A stretch of 30,586 nucleotides of DNA, from the IMG/VR virus record IMGVR_UViG_3300027142_000035, positions 1 to 30,586 of that record. One strand, 5' to 3'. The notes below the pieces were generated by a model that saw only the letters and a program-made list of their open reading frames with translations, searched no databases and was not told the origin of the DNA. Position 1 is the first letter of the stretch. Each line of letters opens with the position of its first letter. Both the position numbers and the translations under genes were made by a program. This document shows, piece by piece, positions 7,033-13,443 of this stretch. This DNA comes from a virus.

Positions 7033-7997
7033 ACTGAAATAACTCCCTTGACATTAAGCGTAGAGTAATCGTTGATCTTCATATAACCGCTCACATTCCC
7101 ATTATCTTCAACAAGGTTAAGGGAAACTTTAGCAATCATCGGTGTGGAGACCTGATATTCGGAATAGAAACAACCTTCACTAAGGGAGTATGTGATATCC
7201 GTTGAATACTTACCTTGCTCAATTTTTGCCTTTGAGTCTGTATCAAAAACTATAGATATGTTTTCGTTACCTAAAGGTGTTAAAACGGTCAAGCGGTACG
7301 ACTTCCCAAATAATGGAGAACCAGTTTCGTAGTGGAAACCATTATTGAACAAACCTTGTGGAGGGCATTCTTTACTCCAAACATTAACAATCAACGACTG
7401 TTTAACCCCAGAAGGCGCTGGTGTCGTTCCATGAAGTTGATGACCTGCATCAAATATGATTAAGCGATTACTCTTATATTTGATTCTTTCACGAGTTTCT
7501 ATTGGGCTATTTTTCAAAATCGGATCAATGAAACTTTTCTCCAAAGAACCGACTGAATCACGAACCAATAAGATTGGATAAAGTTCAAAAAAACCTGCTT
7601 CTTCTCCGTTATCCACTCCCCACCAAACAGCACCGAGAGTTGGTGTTCCTAAAGATTTATCGTGAACGTAGCGAGCAGTGTCGGCATCAATATGTGGTTG
7701 TATGTACTGACCCGGCTCATATGTTCTTGTCCAATACTCAAATCCGACCACTTCATCAATGTTTATTTTTCCCTCAAATATCTTTCGGATCAATTTCTTT
7801 TTGAGGGTATCCATTGGGCTTTTCCACCAACCATCCCAAAACATGTATGGAGAAAAAACCGAACCATTAGGGTCGTTGTACATATTCGGCACAGATGCGA
7901 CCTTCTCCCCATCACCCATGGATACAGGGAAAAATGAGTCATCATCAAATATTGCGCTCAGGGTTACTTCGTCAAAATAGTTGTCTTGAATAATCAT
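7029..7997 (-). CDS. 2OG-Fe(II) oxygenase with C-terminal beta-rich domain (oxygenase 7)
   Basis: A 322-residue protein from the ATG at 7997, which has the best ribosome binding site of the run (AAGGAG, placed over the last codons of the upstream gene). Residues 1-210 carry a 2OG/Fe(II) core: YEPGQYIQPHIDAD gives H102-x-D104, and LIIFDAGHQLHGTTPAPSGVK gives H189 with K199 ten residues on; H186 is an alternative ligand. Lysine instead of Arg as the 2OG anchor is typical of true prolyl-4-hydroxylases. The core strand is FFELYP instead of GGELYFP, so it is divergent. Residues ~215-322 form a separate beta-rich region (SYRLTVLTPLGNENISIVFD...) with no recognised family, perhaps a binding module. 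Confidence 0.82.
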   Translation of the reverse strand: MIIQDNYFDEVTLSAIFDDDSFFPVSMGDGEKVASVPNMYNDPNGSVFSPYMFWDGWWKSPMDTLKKKLIRKIFEGKINIDEVVGFEYWTRTYEPGQYIQPHIDADTARYVHDKSLGTPTLGAVWWGVDNGEEAGFFELYPILLVRDSVGSLEKSFIDPILKNSPIETRERIKYKSNRLIIFDAGHQLHGTTPAPSGVKQSLIVNVWSKECPPQGLFNNGFHYETGSPLFGKSYRLTVLTPLGNENISIVFDTDSKAKIEQGKYSTDITYSLSEGCFYSEYQVSTPMIAKVSLNLVEDNGNVSGYMKINDYSTLNVKGVISV

Positions 7998-7998
7998 A

Positions 7999-8748
7999 TT
8001 ACTCCTTAACAACTATTGTAAGTCCATAAAACAAAGGTATATGGTAGACATTACAGAAACTATTGTGTTTTAGTTCATGATGCCATTCCCACGCAGGACT
8101 TACTATCGTTTTATTGTGATACAGAAATGAGGAGTCCGAACTGTTTTGGATCAGCATCACCCCACCAGAATTGAGCCTGTCAACATAAGTTGATGCACCC
8201 AAAAACGGATTCTCCATATCCGATGACCAACCAAGAATCAAGTCATATTTAGTGTCTTCATCCAAATCTAATTCCTGTCGTGTCACCATTTTATACGGCA
8301 CATTTGGAAGAATATTTGAAGTCCCTTTAGCGAATCGTTCATAATACAAAAGTCTCTTTGAGTTAAGTATTGAAAGTTCTGCACCATACTTATTCACGAG
8401 CGTGTCATACTTGAATCTGTCCAAATATCCTGAAATTGACAGAACTGTATTCATTCTTTTCACATCAAAAATTGCAAAAACTAGTGCTAAAGAAAGCCAC
8501 TGCGGACTTGAGTATCCTTTATGAAGTTTGGCGTGAGGCTGATGAATTACGTAATCAAAATCACTAGCCCCACCAGTAGCGATATTGCGACGATCAACGC
8601 CAACGGTATTGAACATATACTCGCCAATTAAAACAGACTGTGCGCAATCTTCATCTATGCATTGGTCGGCAAAATCAGAAAGCGGTACGTCTGTAAAACT
8701 GCTCAAATCAAACAGTTGATCTAACTCGTATCTTTTGTTATCAGACAT
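7999..8748 (-). CDS. Possible SAM-dependent methyltransferase-like (Rossmann) protein
   Basis: A 249-residue protein. The in-frame ATG at 8748 is chosen over an upstream TTG; it overlaps the preceding gene by 8 bases. Residues 99-112 (MNTVLSISGYLDRF), 168-181 (YDLILGWSSDMENP) and 192-203 (LNSGGVMLIQNS) have the order and spacing of motif I, an acidic strand and the post-III strand of class I methyltransferases. The glycine-rich loop (GxGxG) is poorly kept, so cofactor binding is uncertain. A segment rich in His and Gly (YVIHQPHAKLHKGYSS, 66-81) precedes the putative fold. It could methylate a protein or sugar, or be a related nucleotide-binding fold without activity. It is the only non-oxygenase enzyme-like gene between oxygenase 7 and the small-gene block. 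Confidence 0.45.
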   Translation of the reverse strand: MSDNKRYELDQLFDLSSFTDVPLSDFADQCIDEDCAQSVLIGEYMFNTVGVDRRNIATGGASDFDYVIHQPHAKLHKGYSSPQWLSLALVFAIFDVKRMNTVLSISGYLDRFKYDTLVNKYGAELSILNSKRLLYYERFAKGTSNILPNVPYKMVTRQELDLDEDTKYDLILGWSSDMENPFLGASTYVDRLNSGGVMLIQNSSDSSFLYHNKTIVSPAWEWHHELKHNSFCNVYHIPLFYGLTIVVKE

Positions 8749-9043
8749 TTGATAACTCGTAGGATGAAACTTGAAGATCAAAGTATGAGCGACGAAGAAC
8801 CCGTGCTAAAAGTATGTTCTGACTCTTTAGATATTCATACACGGCATAGTTTTCTGTGTGCATATTTATAAGATGCGAAGGCTTATATGCATAAATCGTG
8901 CGAATACGCTCCATTGCCTCATCAAAAGAAACAGTTTTGATTTCTGATTGTTCATAACCTAAAGTCAAAAGCACGCAAGCAATTGTTGTGGAAGCATAGC
9001 CAAAATCAGAGGTGGCGTCATAGGTTTCATCCTTTGTTTTCAT
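8741..9043 (-). CDS. Hypothetical protein
   Basis: A 100-residue protein, mostly helical by composition, beginning at the ATG at 9043 (17-base overlap with the upstream gene) and ending 8 bases inside the methyltransferase-like gene. The middle reads FDEAMERIRTIYAYKPSHL, followed by YAVYEYLKSQNILLARVL. No cysteines beyond C23, no membrane segment and no recognised domain. Its overlap with the next gene suggests the two products are made together, perhaps as partners. Function unknown. Confidence 0.55.
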   Translation of the reverse strand: MKTKDETYDATSDFGYASTTIACVLLTLGYEQSEIKTVSFDEAMERIRTIYAYKPSHLINMHTENYAVYEYLKSQNILLARVLRRSYFDLQVSSYELSNV

Positions 9044-9218
9044 CAGTGCCGTCCTCTACCGTGTAGTCAATAGTATGACAATTAGTTACCCATTCACCGT
9101 TGGACAGCCATCTTCCTGTTTCGCTCTCAAAATAAATTACGCCGTCATCAAACTTTGGGAGGTCAGTATCTGACTCCCCAAATTTTGTTGGATCTTCTAC
9201 TTGCTCGTTCGGATCCAT
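9027..9218 (-). CDS. Small acidic hypothetical protein
   Basis: A 63-residue, strongly acidic protein (ATG at 9218) with many Asp and Glu and the segment GVIYFESETGRWLSNGEWV near its middle, which resembles short beta-hairpin motifs of phage fibre-associated proteins. It has one cysteine and no membrane segment. It lies 4 bases after the gene at 9223-9432 and overlaps the next by 17 bases. Function unknown; a small binding or adaptor protein is possible. Confidence 0.5.
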   Translation of the reverse strand: MDPNEQVEDPTKFGESDTDLPKFDDGVIYFESETGRWLSNGEWVTNCHTIDYTVEDGTDENKG

Positions 9219-9222
9219 GACA

Positions 9223-9432
9223 TTACGACAACTTCTTTAATGCAAAAATTTCGCTTTTCAAACATTCCCAACTTGTATGAAGTGGGTCTTGAAAATTATA
9301 AGGATTAGCCGAAGTTTCGTTAATAGAAGACGGGTCAATATCCATCATTTTAGAAAGAATAAATATTGATTCCTCTAAAAAAACCTTAGCCTTAGATCTT
9401 GCCTTCTCGTAATCAAAAACGCCTATGTCCAT
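9223..9432 (-). CDS. Small helical hypothetical protein
   Basis: A 69-residue protein from the ATG at 9432, predicted helical (DYEKARSKAKVFLEESIFILSKMM), ending in a basic tail (FALKKLS). It has no recognised family. It starts 11 bases after the stop of the DUF6065-like gene and belongs to the same run. Small helical proteins of this kind are common in phage operons, but nothing visible assigns a role. Confidence 0.5.
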   Translation of the reverse strand: MDIGVFDYEKARSKAKVFLEESIFILSKMMDIDPSSINETSANPYNFQDPLHTSWECLKSEIFALKKLS

Positions 9433-9443
9433 AGGCTTCCATG

Positions 9444-10163
9444 CTAGTTCATCGGTTCATTCAGTTTTGGCAACCCCTGAAATGACGGTCCGATCTTATT
9501 CCCGTCGGCATCCAAACCAGTTTTTATCCCTTTTGTCCAAGTCCATGGTTTTTCTTGGTTATTTTTTGATTTCATGGCACCATACTTGGATCGTTGTTCA
9601 ACAAGTTCTTTGTCATCCCACAGGCTTGACACTTCAAAAGAAGTTTCAGAAAGCACCCTATTGTCAAATAGGGTAAAAAACATGAATGGCATACCAGCCT
9701 CAAACACGACTGGTTCACCAATTCTGGTGATCATCCAGTTCATTTGGAACTCATCCGGCCACCAAGAACTTGGAATGATTGCAGATAGTGGTTTAGCACC
9801 ATCAACCATATAGTTTGGCGACCCACCAATCCAAATGTCGTAGTTTTCTTCTGTGCGAAAAGCGTATTGTGTTGAAAAGGAGATCATGCCAATAATGCTT
9901 GAATGAACAATGAGTTTGTGTGCGCCAAGCGCAGTCTGTATCTTTTCACCAGAGATGATGGTTGGTGGCACATTGCCTCCATTCCACTCAACGACCACAT
10001 CCTGCTCTAGTTGCAATTCCCACCCATAAACATTCGCATAGGTCATTGGTAGGCATTGGTAAGCATGCTTGTTATAGGTGTTGTCCATCCACTCCCGTTT
10101 GAGCCGAGACTGAACTATTTTGGGCGTAGTTGTCTGTGTTTTCAGTAATTGTATTTTTGACAT
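9444..10163 (-). CDS. DUF6065-like protein
   Basis: A 239-residue protein with the pattern I associate with DUF6065: CLPMTYANVYGWEL (37-50), VVEWNGG (57-63), WIGGSPNYMVDGAKPL (111-126) and WWPDEFQMNWMITR (134-147), then a GEPVVFEAGMPFMF strand. The function of the family is unknown. The fold looks beta-rich, with many aromatic residues that could form a ligand pocket. The last ~45 residues are hydrophilic and probably unstructured. The ATG at 10163 shares one base with the TAA of oxygenase 8 (TAATG), so translation is likely coupled. I recall such proteins occurring near 2OG oxygenases in other phages, which would point to a shared pathway, but that is not verified here. Confidence 0.75.
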   Translation of the reverse strand: MSKIQLLKTQTTTPKIVQSRLKREWMDNTYNKHAYQCLPMTYANVYGWELQLEQDVVVEWNGGNVPPTIISGEKIQTALGAHKLIVHSSIIGMISFSTQYAFRTEENYDIWIGGSPNYMVDGAKPLSAIIPSSWWPDEFQMNWMITRIGEPVVFEAGMPFMFFTLFDNRVLSETSFEVSSLWDDKELVEQRSKYGAMKSKNNQEKPWTWTKGIKTGLDADGNKIGPSFQGLPKLNEPMN

Positions 10164-10822
10164 TAATAATTTTTTTCTTGACTGTAACTTGCTTGACGGG
10201 TTAGGTCATGGTTGTTGTCGTTGTAATCAAACATTGTCACAGCAGAGTACTTCGTCCCTGAAAGAACTGGCTTAGCCGCATGGGCATATATGTATGTTGA
10301 TGGGAAAAGAACAATATCTCCGTATTCGGGCTTGAAGGACAAATCCAAATAGGGGAACCATAATTCCCCACCCTCGTAGTCATCATTCAAATACATACAT
10401 GATGAAGTAGTGCATGTATAAGAAAAACCATGATCTGTATGGACTTGAAAGTGTTGATTCGTTCCATACCTAATGTAGTTAATCGCCTCCATGTAGGCGA
10501 GATTAATGTTGTAGCGCTTCTCGTAGTCCGCGATGCACTCTTTCAGCGGGTTTTTAGTGTCATTGTAAATGTTTATCAATTCAGAGAATTGGGGAGGGCA
10601 GTGTTTGATATGGAGTTCACCCATCTTGCAATCAACGCAATCTCTGTACTCGGGCATTTTTTGGTTATAACCAACTAGCGCATCCATCCACATGTATGGC
10701 GGTGTCTTGCTTTCCCCAATTGTTTCTTCAAGACGATCTACAAGTCTTAACGACTTTGGTAAGGCGTTTTGATATAACAGGATCCCTAGACGTGGGTCAC
10801 TTAAATGAACAGGATTTTTCAT
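10163..10822 (-). CDS. 2OG-Fe(II) oxygenase, P4H-like with Lys 2OG anchor (oxygenase 8)
   Basis: A 219-residue protein with a clean P4H-like core: QHFQVHTDHGFSY gives H128-x-D130, then YLNDDYEGGELWFPYLDL, KPEYGDIVLFPS, distal H181 and K191 (HAAKPVLSGTKYSAV). Lysine at the 2OG C5-carboxylate position, where most neighbours have Arg, is the state found in collagen-type prolyl-4-hydroxylases, so of all members this looks most like a classical peptidyl-proline hydroxylase. The N-terminal part has a Cys pair (C62, C65 in DCVDC) and C75. The ATG at 10822 lies 4 bases after the stop of oxygenase 9. Confidence 0.92.
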   Translation of the reverse strand: MKNPVHLSDPRLGILLYQNALPKSLRLVDRLEETIGESKTPPYMWMDALVGYNQKMPEYRDCVDCKMGELHIKHCPPQFSELINIYNDTKNPLKECIADYEKRYNINLAYMEAINYIRYGTNQHFQVHTDHGFSYTCTTSSCMYLNDDYEGGELWFPYLDLSFKPEYGDIVLFPSTYIYAHAAKPVLSGTKYSAVTMFDYNDNNHDLTRQASYSQEKNY

Positions 10823-10826
10823 ATGC

Positions 10827-11474
10827 TCAGTCTACCTCCCATACTTGTTGCCATGAGTATCTTTCGCCAGAAGTAACACTGGTCACTTCATGACATGAAT
10901 TCTCGTCGGCAATGTTATTAAGTAAAACCATCGTATTGGCAAGTGGCTTCAGCGTGATACCGAGAAACGGAGCATGGAATTCGCCCCCTTCAAAATCATC
11001 ATTTATGTAGTAAACCGTAGAAAATGAAGCAGATACATAATCTGTTCCTATGCTCTTTTCATAAGTATCAGAGTGCATGCGCAGACCGCGCCCATCTGAA
11101 TACTTCAATAAAAAGTTATTGTATATTCCCCTAGGATGAATATCAAATGTTGACATAATAGCCTTCATTGACAAAATCTCAATTTTAAGAATAACTTTTT
11201 TTATTTGTTCATCAATCGGTTTATTGCGAAAATATGACCAGTCCATGACCGTGGGTGGGTAATCAAGATCGGTGTTATCTGTTTGAGATGGAACGTATGG
11301 TCTGAGATAAGAAACAGATGCGTCACCGCTGTGTGCAACATGTTTGAACCGCACAGCAGAAAGTTCGTCCGTTGAGGGCTGAAAATCTACGCCGCTTTTA
11401 ACATATTCAAGTAGCAACTTATGATCGTCGGCGTTTAAGAAATCTTTAAAAACATGAAAATTAGTGTTTGGCAT
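10827..11474 (-). CDS. 2OG-Fe(II) oxygenase, P4H-like (oxygenase 9; paralogue of 10)
   Basis: A 215-residue protein. I begin it at the ATG at 11474, 4 bases after the upstream stop; extending to 11564 would overlap the upstream gene by more than 80 bases and add an unrelated N-terminus. HVFKDFLNADDHKLLLEYV opens the domain. RGLRMHSDTYEK gives H134-x-D136, then YYINDDFEGGEFHAPFLG, and H195 with R205 (CHEVTSVTSGERYSW). All catalytic residues are present. VRFKHVAHSGDASVSYLRPYV matches RFHTVKHSKDESIEYLRSEV in oxygenase 10, showing a gene duplication. The substrate is unknown; the pair could act on related sites. Confidence 0.9.
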   Translation of the reverse strand: MPNTNFHVFKDFLNADDHKLLLEYVKSGVDFQPSTDELSAVRFKHVAHSGDASVSYLRPYVPSQTDNTDLDYPPTVMDWSYFRNKPIDEQIKKVILKIEILSMKAIMSTFDIHPRGIYNNFLLKYSDGRGLRMHSDTYEKSIGTDYVSASFSTVYYINDDFEGGEFHAPFLGITLKPLANTMVLLNNIADENSCHEVTSVTSGERYSWQQVWEVD

Positions 11475-11478
11475 TGAA

Positions 11479-12225
11479 TTAACTTTCGTCCAAAAGCCAA
11501 AAATGTTGGCGAACATAGCGCACACCTTTTGTGACGCTATTGACGCGATGAGCCATATCCTCATCCCATGGCGTGCAATTTAGGATTAGGGAATTTGGTT
11601 TTGGCTTAAAACTTAGCCCAATATACGGAGTGCAATGCTCTCCACCCTCATAGTCATCATTTAGGTAATAGATTGAAGCAAAATGGCATGGACGATGCGC
11701 AGTTGGTGAACTCTCATTAAAATCATAGCCATCTGTGTGCATTCTCATTGAGCGACTGTTTTCAATTTTTGTGAATACTGGCGGAAAAGTATTTTGTGCT
11801 TTTTGCCCAAACAAAGAAAAAATTTGTTCATTTATTTGAGAATCAAGTTTTGTGATTATGTCTAAGATCTTTTGTTCAATAGGTTGATGTAAGACCAGAT
11901 TCCAGTCTTCATAGTTTTCCAAGCCCTCGGGGAAAGGTTCCGCCATCTGCCCACTTTTTATTTTTTCAAAAGTTTCATCATCAAAAACTTCTGAACGCAA
12001 ATATTCAATAGATTCATCTTTGCTGTGCTTTACTGTATGAAATCTTGTCGCTGTAGGAGGTCTTTTATCCATTGATTCAGTGAATCCCCAAGTAAGTGGA
12101 TCCGTATTTCTTACATACCAATCCAATGTTGACCATGAATCGCCATCTAGAAAATCTTGATAAATAGAAATACTCGGGTATACGCTTTTCGGCGGGTTGG
12201 ACGGAGTCGGCATAGTTTTAAACAT
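11479..12225 (-). CDS. 2OG-Fe(II) oxygenase, P4H-like (oxygenase 10; paralogue of 9)
   Basis: A 248-residue protein using the ATG at 12225, one base after the upstream stop; the ATG at 12234 is an equally in-frame alternative that overlaps the upstream gene by 8 bases. The core is MRMHTDGYDF with H163-x-D165, YYLNDDYEGGEHCTPYIGL, KPKPNSLILN, and H226 with R236 (AHRVNSVTKGVRYV). It is 33 residues longer than its paralogue at 10827, mainly through an acidic insertion near residues 80-105 (VFDDETFEKIKSGQMAEPFP). The shared N-terminal segment, HSK/HSG-D-x-S and YLR elements tie it to oxygenase 9. The catalytic set is complete; the substrate is unknown. Confidence 0.9.
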   Translation of the reverse strand: MFKTMPTPSNPPKSVYPSISIYQDFLDGDSWSTLDWYVRNTDPLTWGFTESMDKRPPTATRFHTVKHSKDESIEYLRSEVFDDETFEKIKSGQMAEPFPEGLENYEDWNLVLHQPIEQKILDIITKLDSQINEQIFSLFGQKAQNTFPPVFTKIENSRSMRMHTDGYDFNESSPTAHRPCHFASIYYLNDDYEGGEHCTPYIGLSFKPKPNSLILNCTPWDEDMAHRVNSVTKGVRYVRQHFWLLDES

Positions 12226-12226
12226 G

Positions 12227-12874
12227 TCACTCATCCACAACGGTATAGAAAGCAGGAGTCGTATATCTTTCTCCACTAATCACTGGTTTAACCCCGTGCA
12301 TGTAATAGAAGTCTCCGGGGTGAAGTACTGCTAAACCCGGTTTGGGTTTTACGATGATGTCGTGCTGTGGGTAGTAAAGTTCCCCACCTTCAAAGTCGTC
12401 GTTGTAATAAAAAAGCGAATTTATGTCATATGTTGGGAACGGATTTGGGGATCCATCGTTTAATTGTTTATCGGCGTGGGGTTGTTGCTCTATCCCTCCA
12501 AACCAACGGATCAGGCATGGCGGACGGGAACTTAATTTTACATGAAAAATATCTTCCATGGTTTTAGCCATTTTGGCTATGTAGTGATCAATTAGATCGT
12601 AGATACCCGAATCAAGGCGCTTTAGTATCGTCGCCGTGCATTGACGGTCATTCCAATAGGACGCATCATAGGTGCAGACACCCTCTTCGTTGTAGGTGTT
12701 TTCTAGTTGATCGTTATGCCACTCTTTGATGTTTCGCGCAAAACCAATGATTTTTTTGACATCGTCAGAATCAATGAAGTTTTCTATGACATGAATGTTT
12801 TCTTTGCCTCGCCCAAAAGCGCCGGGTTTTACAGCCCAAGGACCATCATCAAAGTTGTGTTGTGTTTGTTCCAC
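12227..12874 (-). CDS. 2OG-Fe(II) oxygenase, P4H-like (oxygenase 11), first gene after the repeat protein
   Basis: A 215-residue protein starting at a GTG at 12874, with AGGA seven bases upstream as ribosome binding site; no ATG fits. IHVIENFIDSDDVKKIIGF starts the domain. QPHADKQ gives H133-x-D135, YYNDDFEGGELYYPQHDIIV is the core strand, and H193 with R203 (HGVKPVISGERYTT) completes the set. It is similar in size and motif context to oxygenase 1 (HADxE/Q, GGELY[FY]P, HGVK) although that gene is on the other strand. It is the first oxygenase downstream of the FN3/PP[YF]F repeat gene, 31 bases away. A short hairpin (12883-12896) lies just upstream and may affect its expression. Confidence 0.91.
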   Translation of the reverse strand: MEQTQHNFDDGPWAVKPGAFGRGKENIHVIENFIDSDDVKKIIGFARNIKEWHNDQLENTYNEEGVCTYDASYWNDRQCTATILKRLDSGIYDLIDHYIAKMAKTMEDIFHVKLSSRPPCLIRWFGGIEQQPHADKQLNDGSPNPFPTYDINSLFYYNDDFEGGELYYPQHDIIVKPKPGLAVLHPGDFYYMHGVKPVISGERYTTPAFYTVVDE

Positions 12875-12882
12875 ACAAAAAT

Positions 12883-12896
12883 CCTAGCACTCTAGG
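12883..12896 (-). terminator. Short hairpin with T-run overlapping the GTG gene's ribosome binding site
   Basis: On the - strand a CCTAG / CTAGG stem with an AGTG loop is followed at once by ATTTTTG. The 3' arm contains the AGG of the ribosome binding site for the GTG start at 12874. The stem is only 5 bp, so it may be a weak terminator, an attenuator or a translational control element between the tail-fibre genes and the oxygenase run. Confidence 0.3.
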
Positions 12897-12905
12897 GTGT
12901 GATAC

Positions 12906-13442
12906 TTATTTGAATGCTGGTGGGAAGAACGGAGGGAAAAATGGTGGGAAAAATGGCGGGAAGAATGGTGGGAAGAATGGTGGGAAAAATGGTGGGAAGA
13001 ACGGTGGGAAGAACGGAGGGAAGTATGGAGGGAAGTATGGCGGAAAAAACGGCGGAAAGAACGGCGGGAAATAAGGTGGGAAATAAGGTGGGAAATAAGG
13101 TGGGAAATAAGGTGGCGTTACTGCTGCGCTCGCTGCTGAAGCAGGACTAACAGGACCGCTACTGCTCGTAGCAGTCACAGTAAACGTATAAGCAGTATTT
13201 GATGTTAAACCAGTGACAGTCAAAGGTGAAGATGCACCCGTTGCAACATGACCACCGCTTGATGTTACCGTGTAGGAAGAAATAGTACCAGTTTTTCCAA
13301 GGTAGGCAGGAGCAGTGAACGGAACAGTAACGGTTTGCGCGGTATTACCTGCCGTATTGTTGACAACAGCATTTACGGTTGGCGTACCAACTGTCGGTGC
13401 TGCTGGTTGTTTACCGCCAGAATCTTTTCCTTTTGTTGCCAT
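12906..13442 (-). CDS. FN3-domain protein with C-terminal PP[YF]F repeat tail
   Basis: A 178-residue protein (ATG at 13442, one base after the fibre gene's stop). Residues ~17-108 look like a fibronectin type III domain (PFTAPAYLGKTGTISSYTV, then SPLTVTGLTSNTAYTFTVTA and SSSGPVSPASAASAAV), a module common on virion surfaces. From residue 110 to the end there are 16 units of PP[YF]F, then PPAFK: four PPYF, two PPFF, two PPYF, eight PPFF. Alternating Pro-Pro and aromatic pairs would favour an extended polyproline-type rod with an aromatic face. No signal peptide. It lies last in the tail-fibre cluster and directly before the oxygenase run, which makes it the prime candidate substrate. It may be an adhesin tip or decoration protein. 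The - strand frame is preferred over the complementary NGGK frame because it has a start coupled to the fibre gene and an FN3 domain. Confidence 0.85.
   Translation of the reverse strand: MATKGKDSGGKQPAAPTVGTPTVNAVVNNTAGNTAQTVTVPFTAPAYLGKTGTISSYTVTSSGGHVATGASSPLTVTGLTSNTAYTFTVTATSSSGPVSPASAASAAVTPPYFPPYFPPYFPPYFPPFFPPFFPPYFPPYFPPFFPPFFPPFFPPFFPPFFPPFFPPFFPPFFPPAFK
12909..13115 (-). repeat. Array of 12-base PP[YF]F-coding repeats
   Basis: About 17 tandem 12-base units without spacers. The four units at 13068-13115 are identical in DNA (CCACCTTATTTC on the - strand), while the others vary at wobble positions but keep the protein pattern. This suggests recent expansion at one end and purifying selection over the rest. 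The G-rich + strand has regularly spaced GGG runs. Confidence 0.9.
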
Positions 13443-13443
13443 A

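Noticed and set aside
8741-8781. Frameshift joining the 100-residue protein and the methyltransferase-like protein
   Set aside because: The short overlap with its own ATG is like the many other overlaps here, and no slippery sequence is seen.
11475-11564. N-terminal extension of oxygenase 9
   Set aside because: It would overlap the upstream gene by over 80 bases and adds a sequence unlike other members; the ATG at 11474 fits the operon spacing.
12862-13074. + strand frame coding an NGGK repeat protein
   Set aside because: It is the antisense of the PP[YF]F array. The - strand frame has an FN3 domain, a coupled start and a partner at 1-252, while the + frame has no domain apart from the repeat.
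12909-13115. Possible CRISPR array
   Set aside because: The 12-base units are contiguous with no spacers and keep a protein reading frame.
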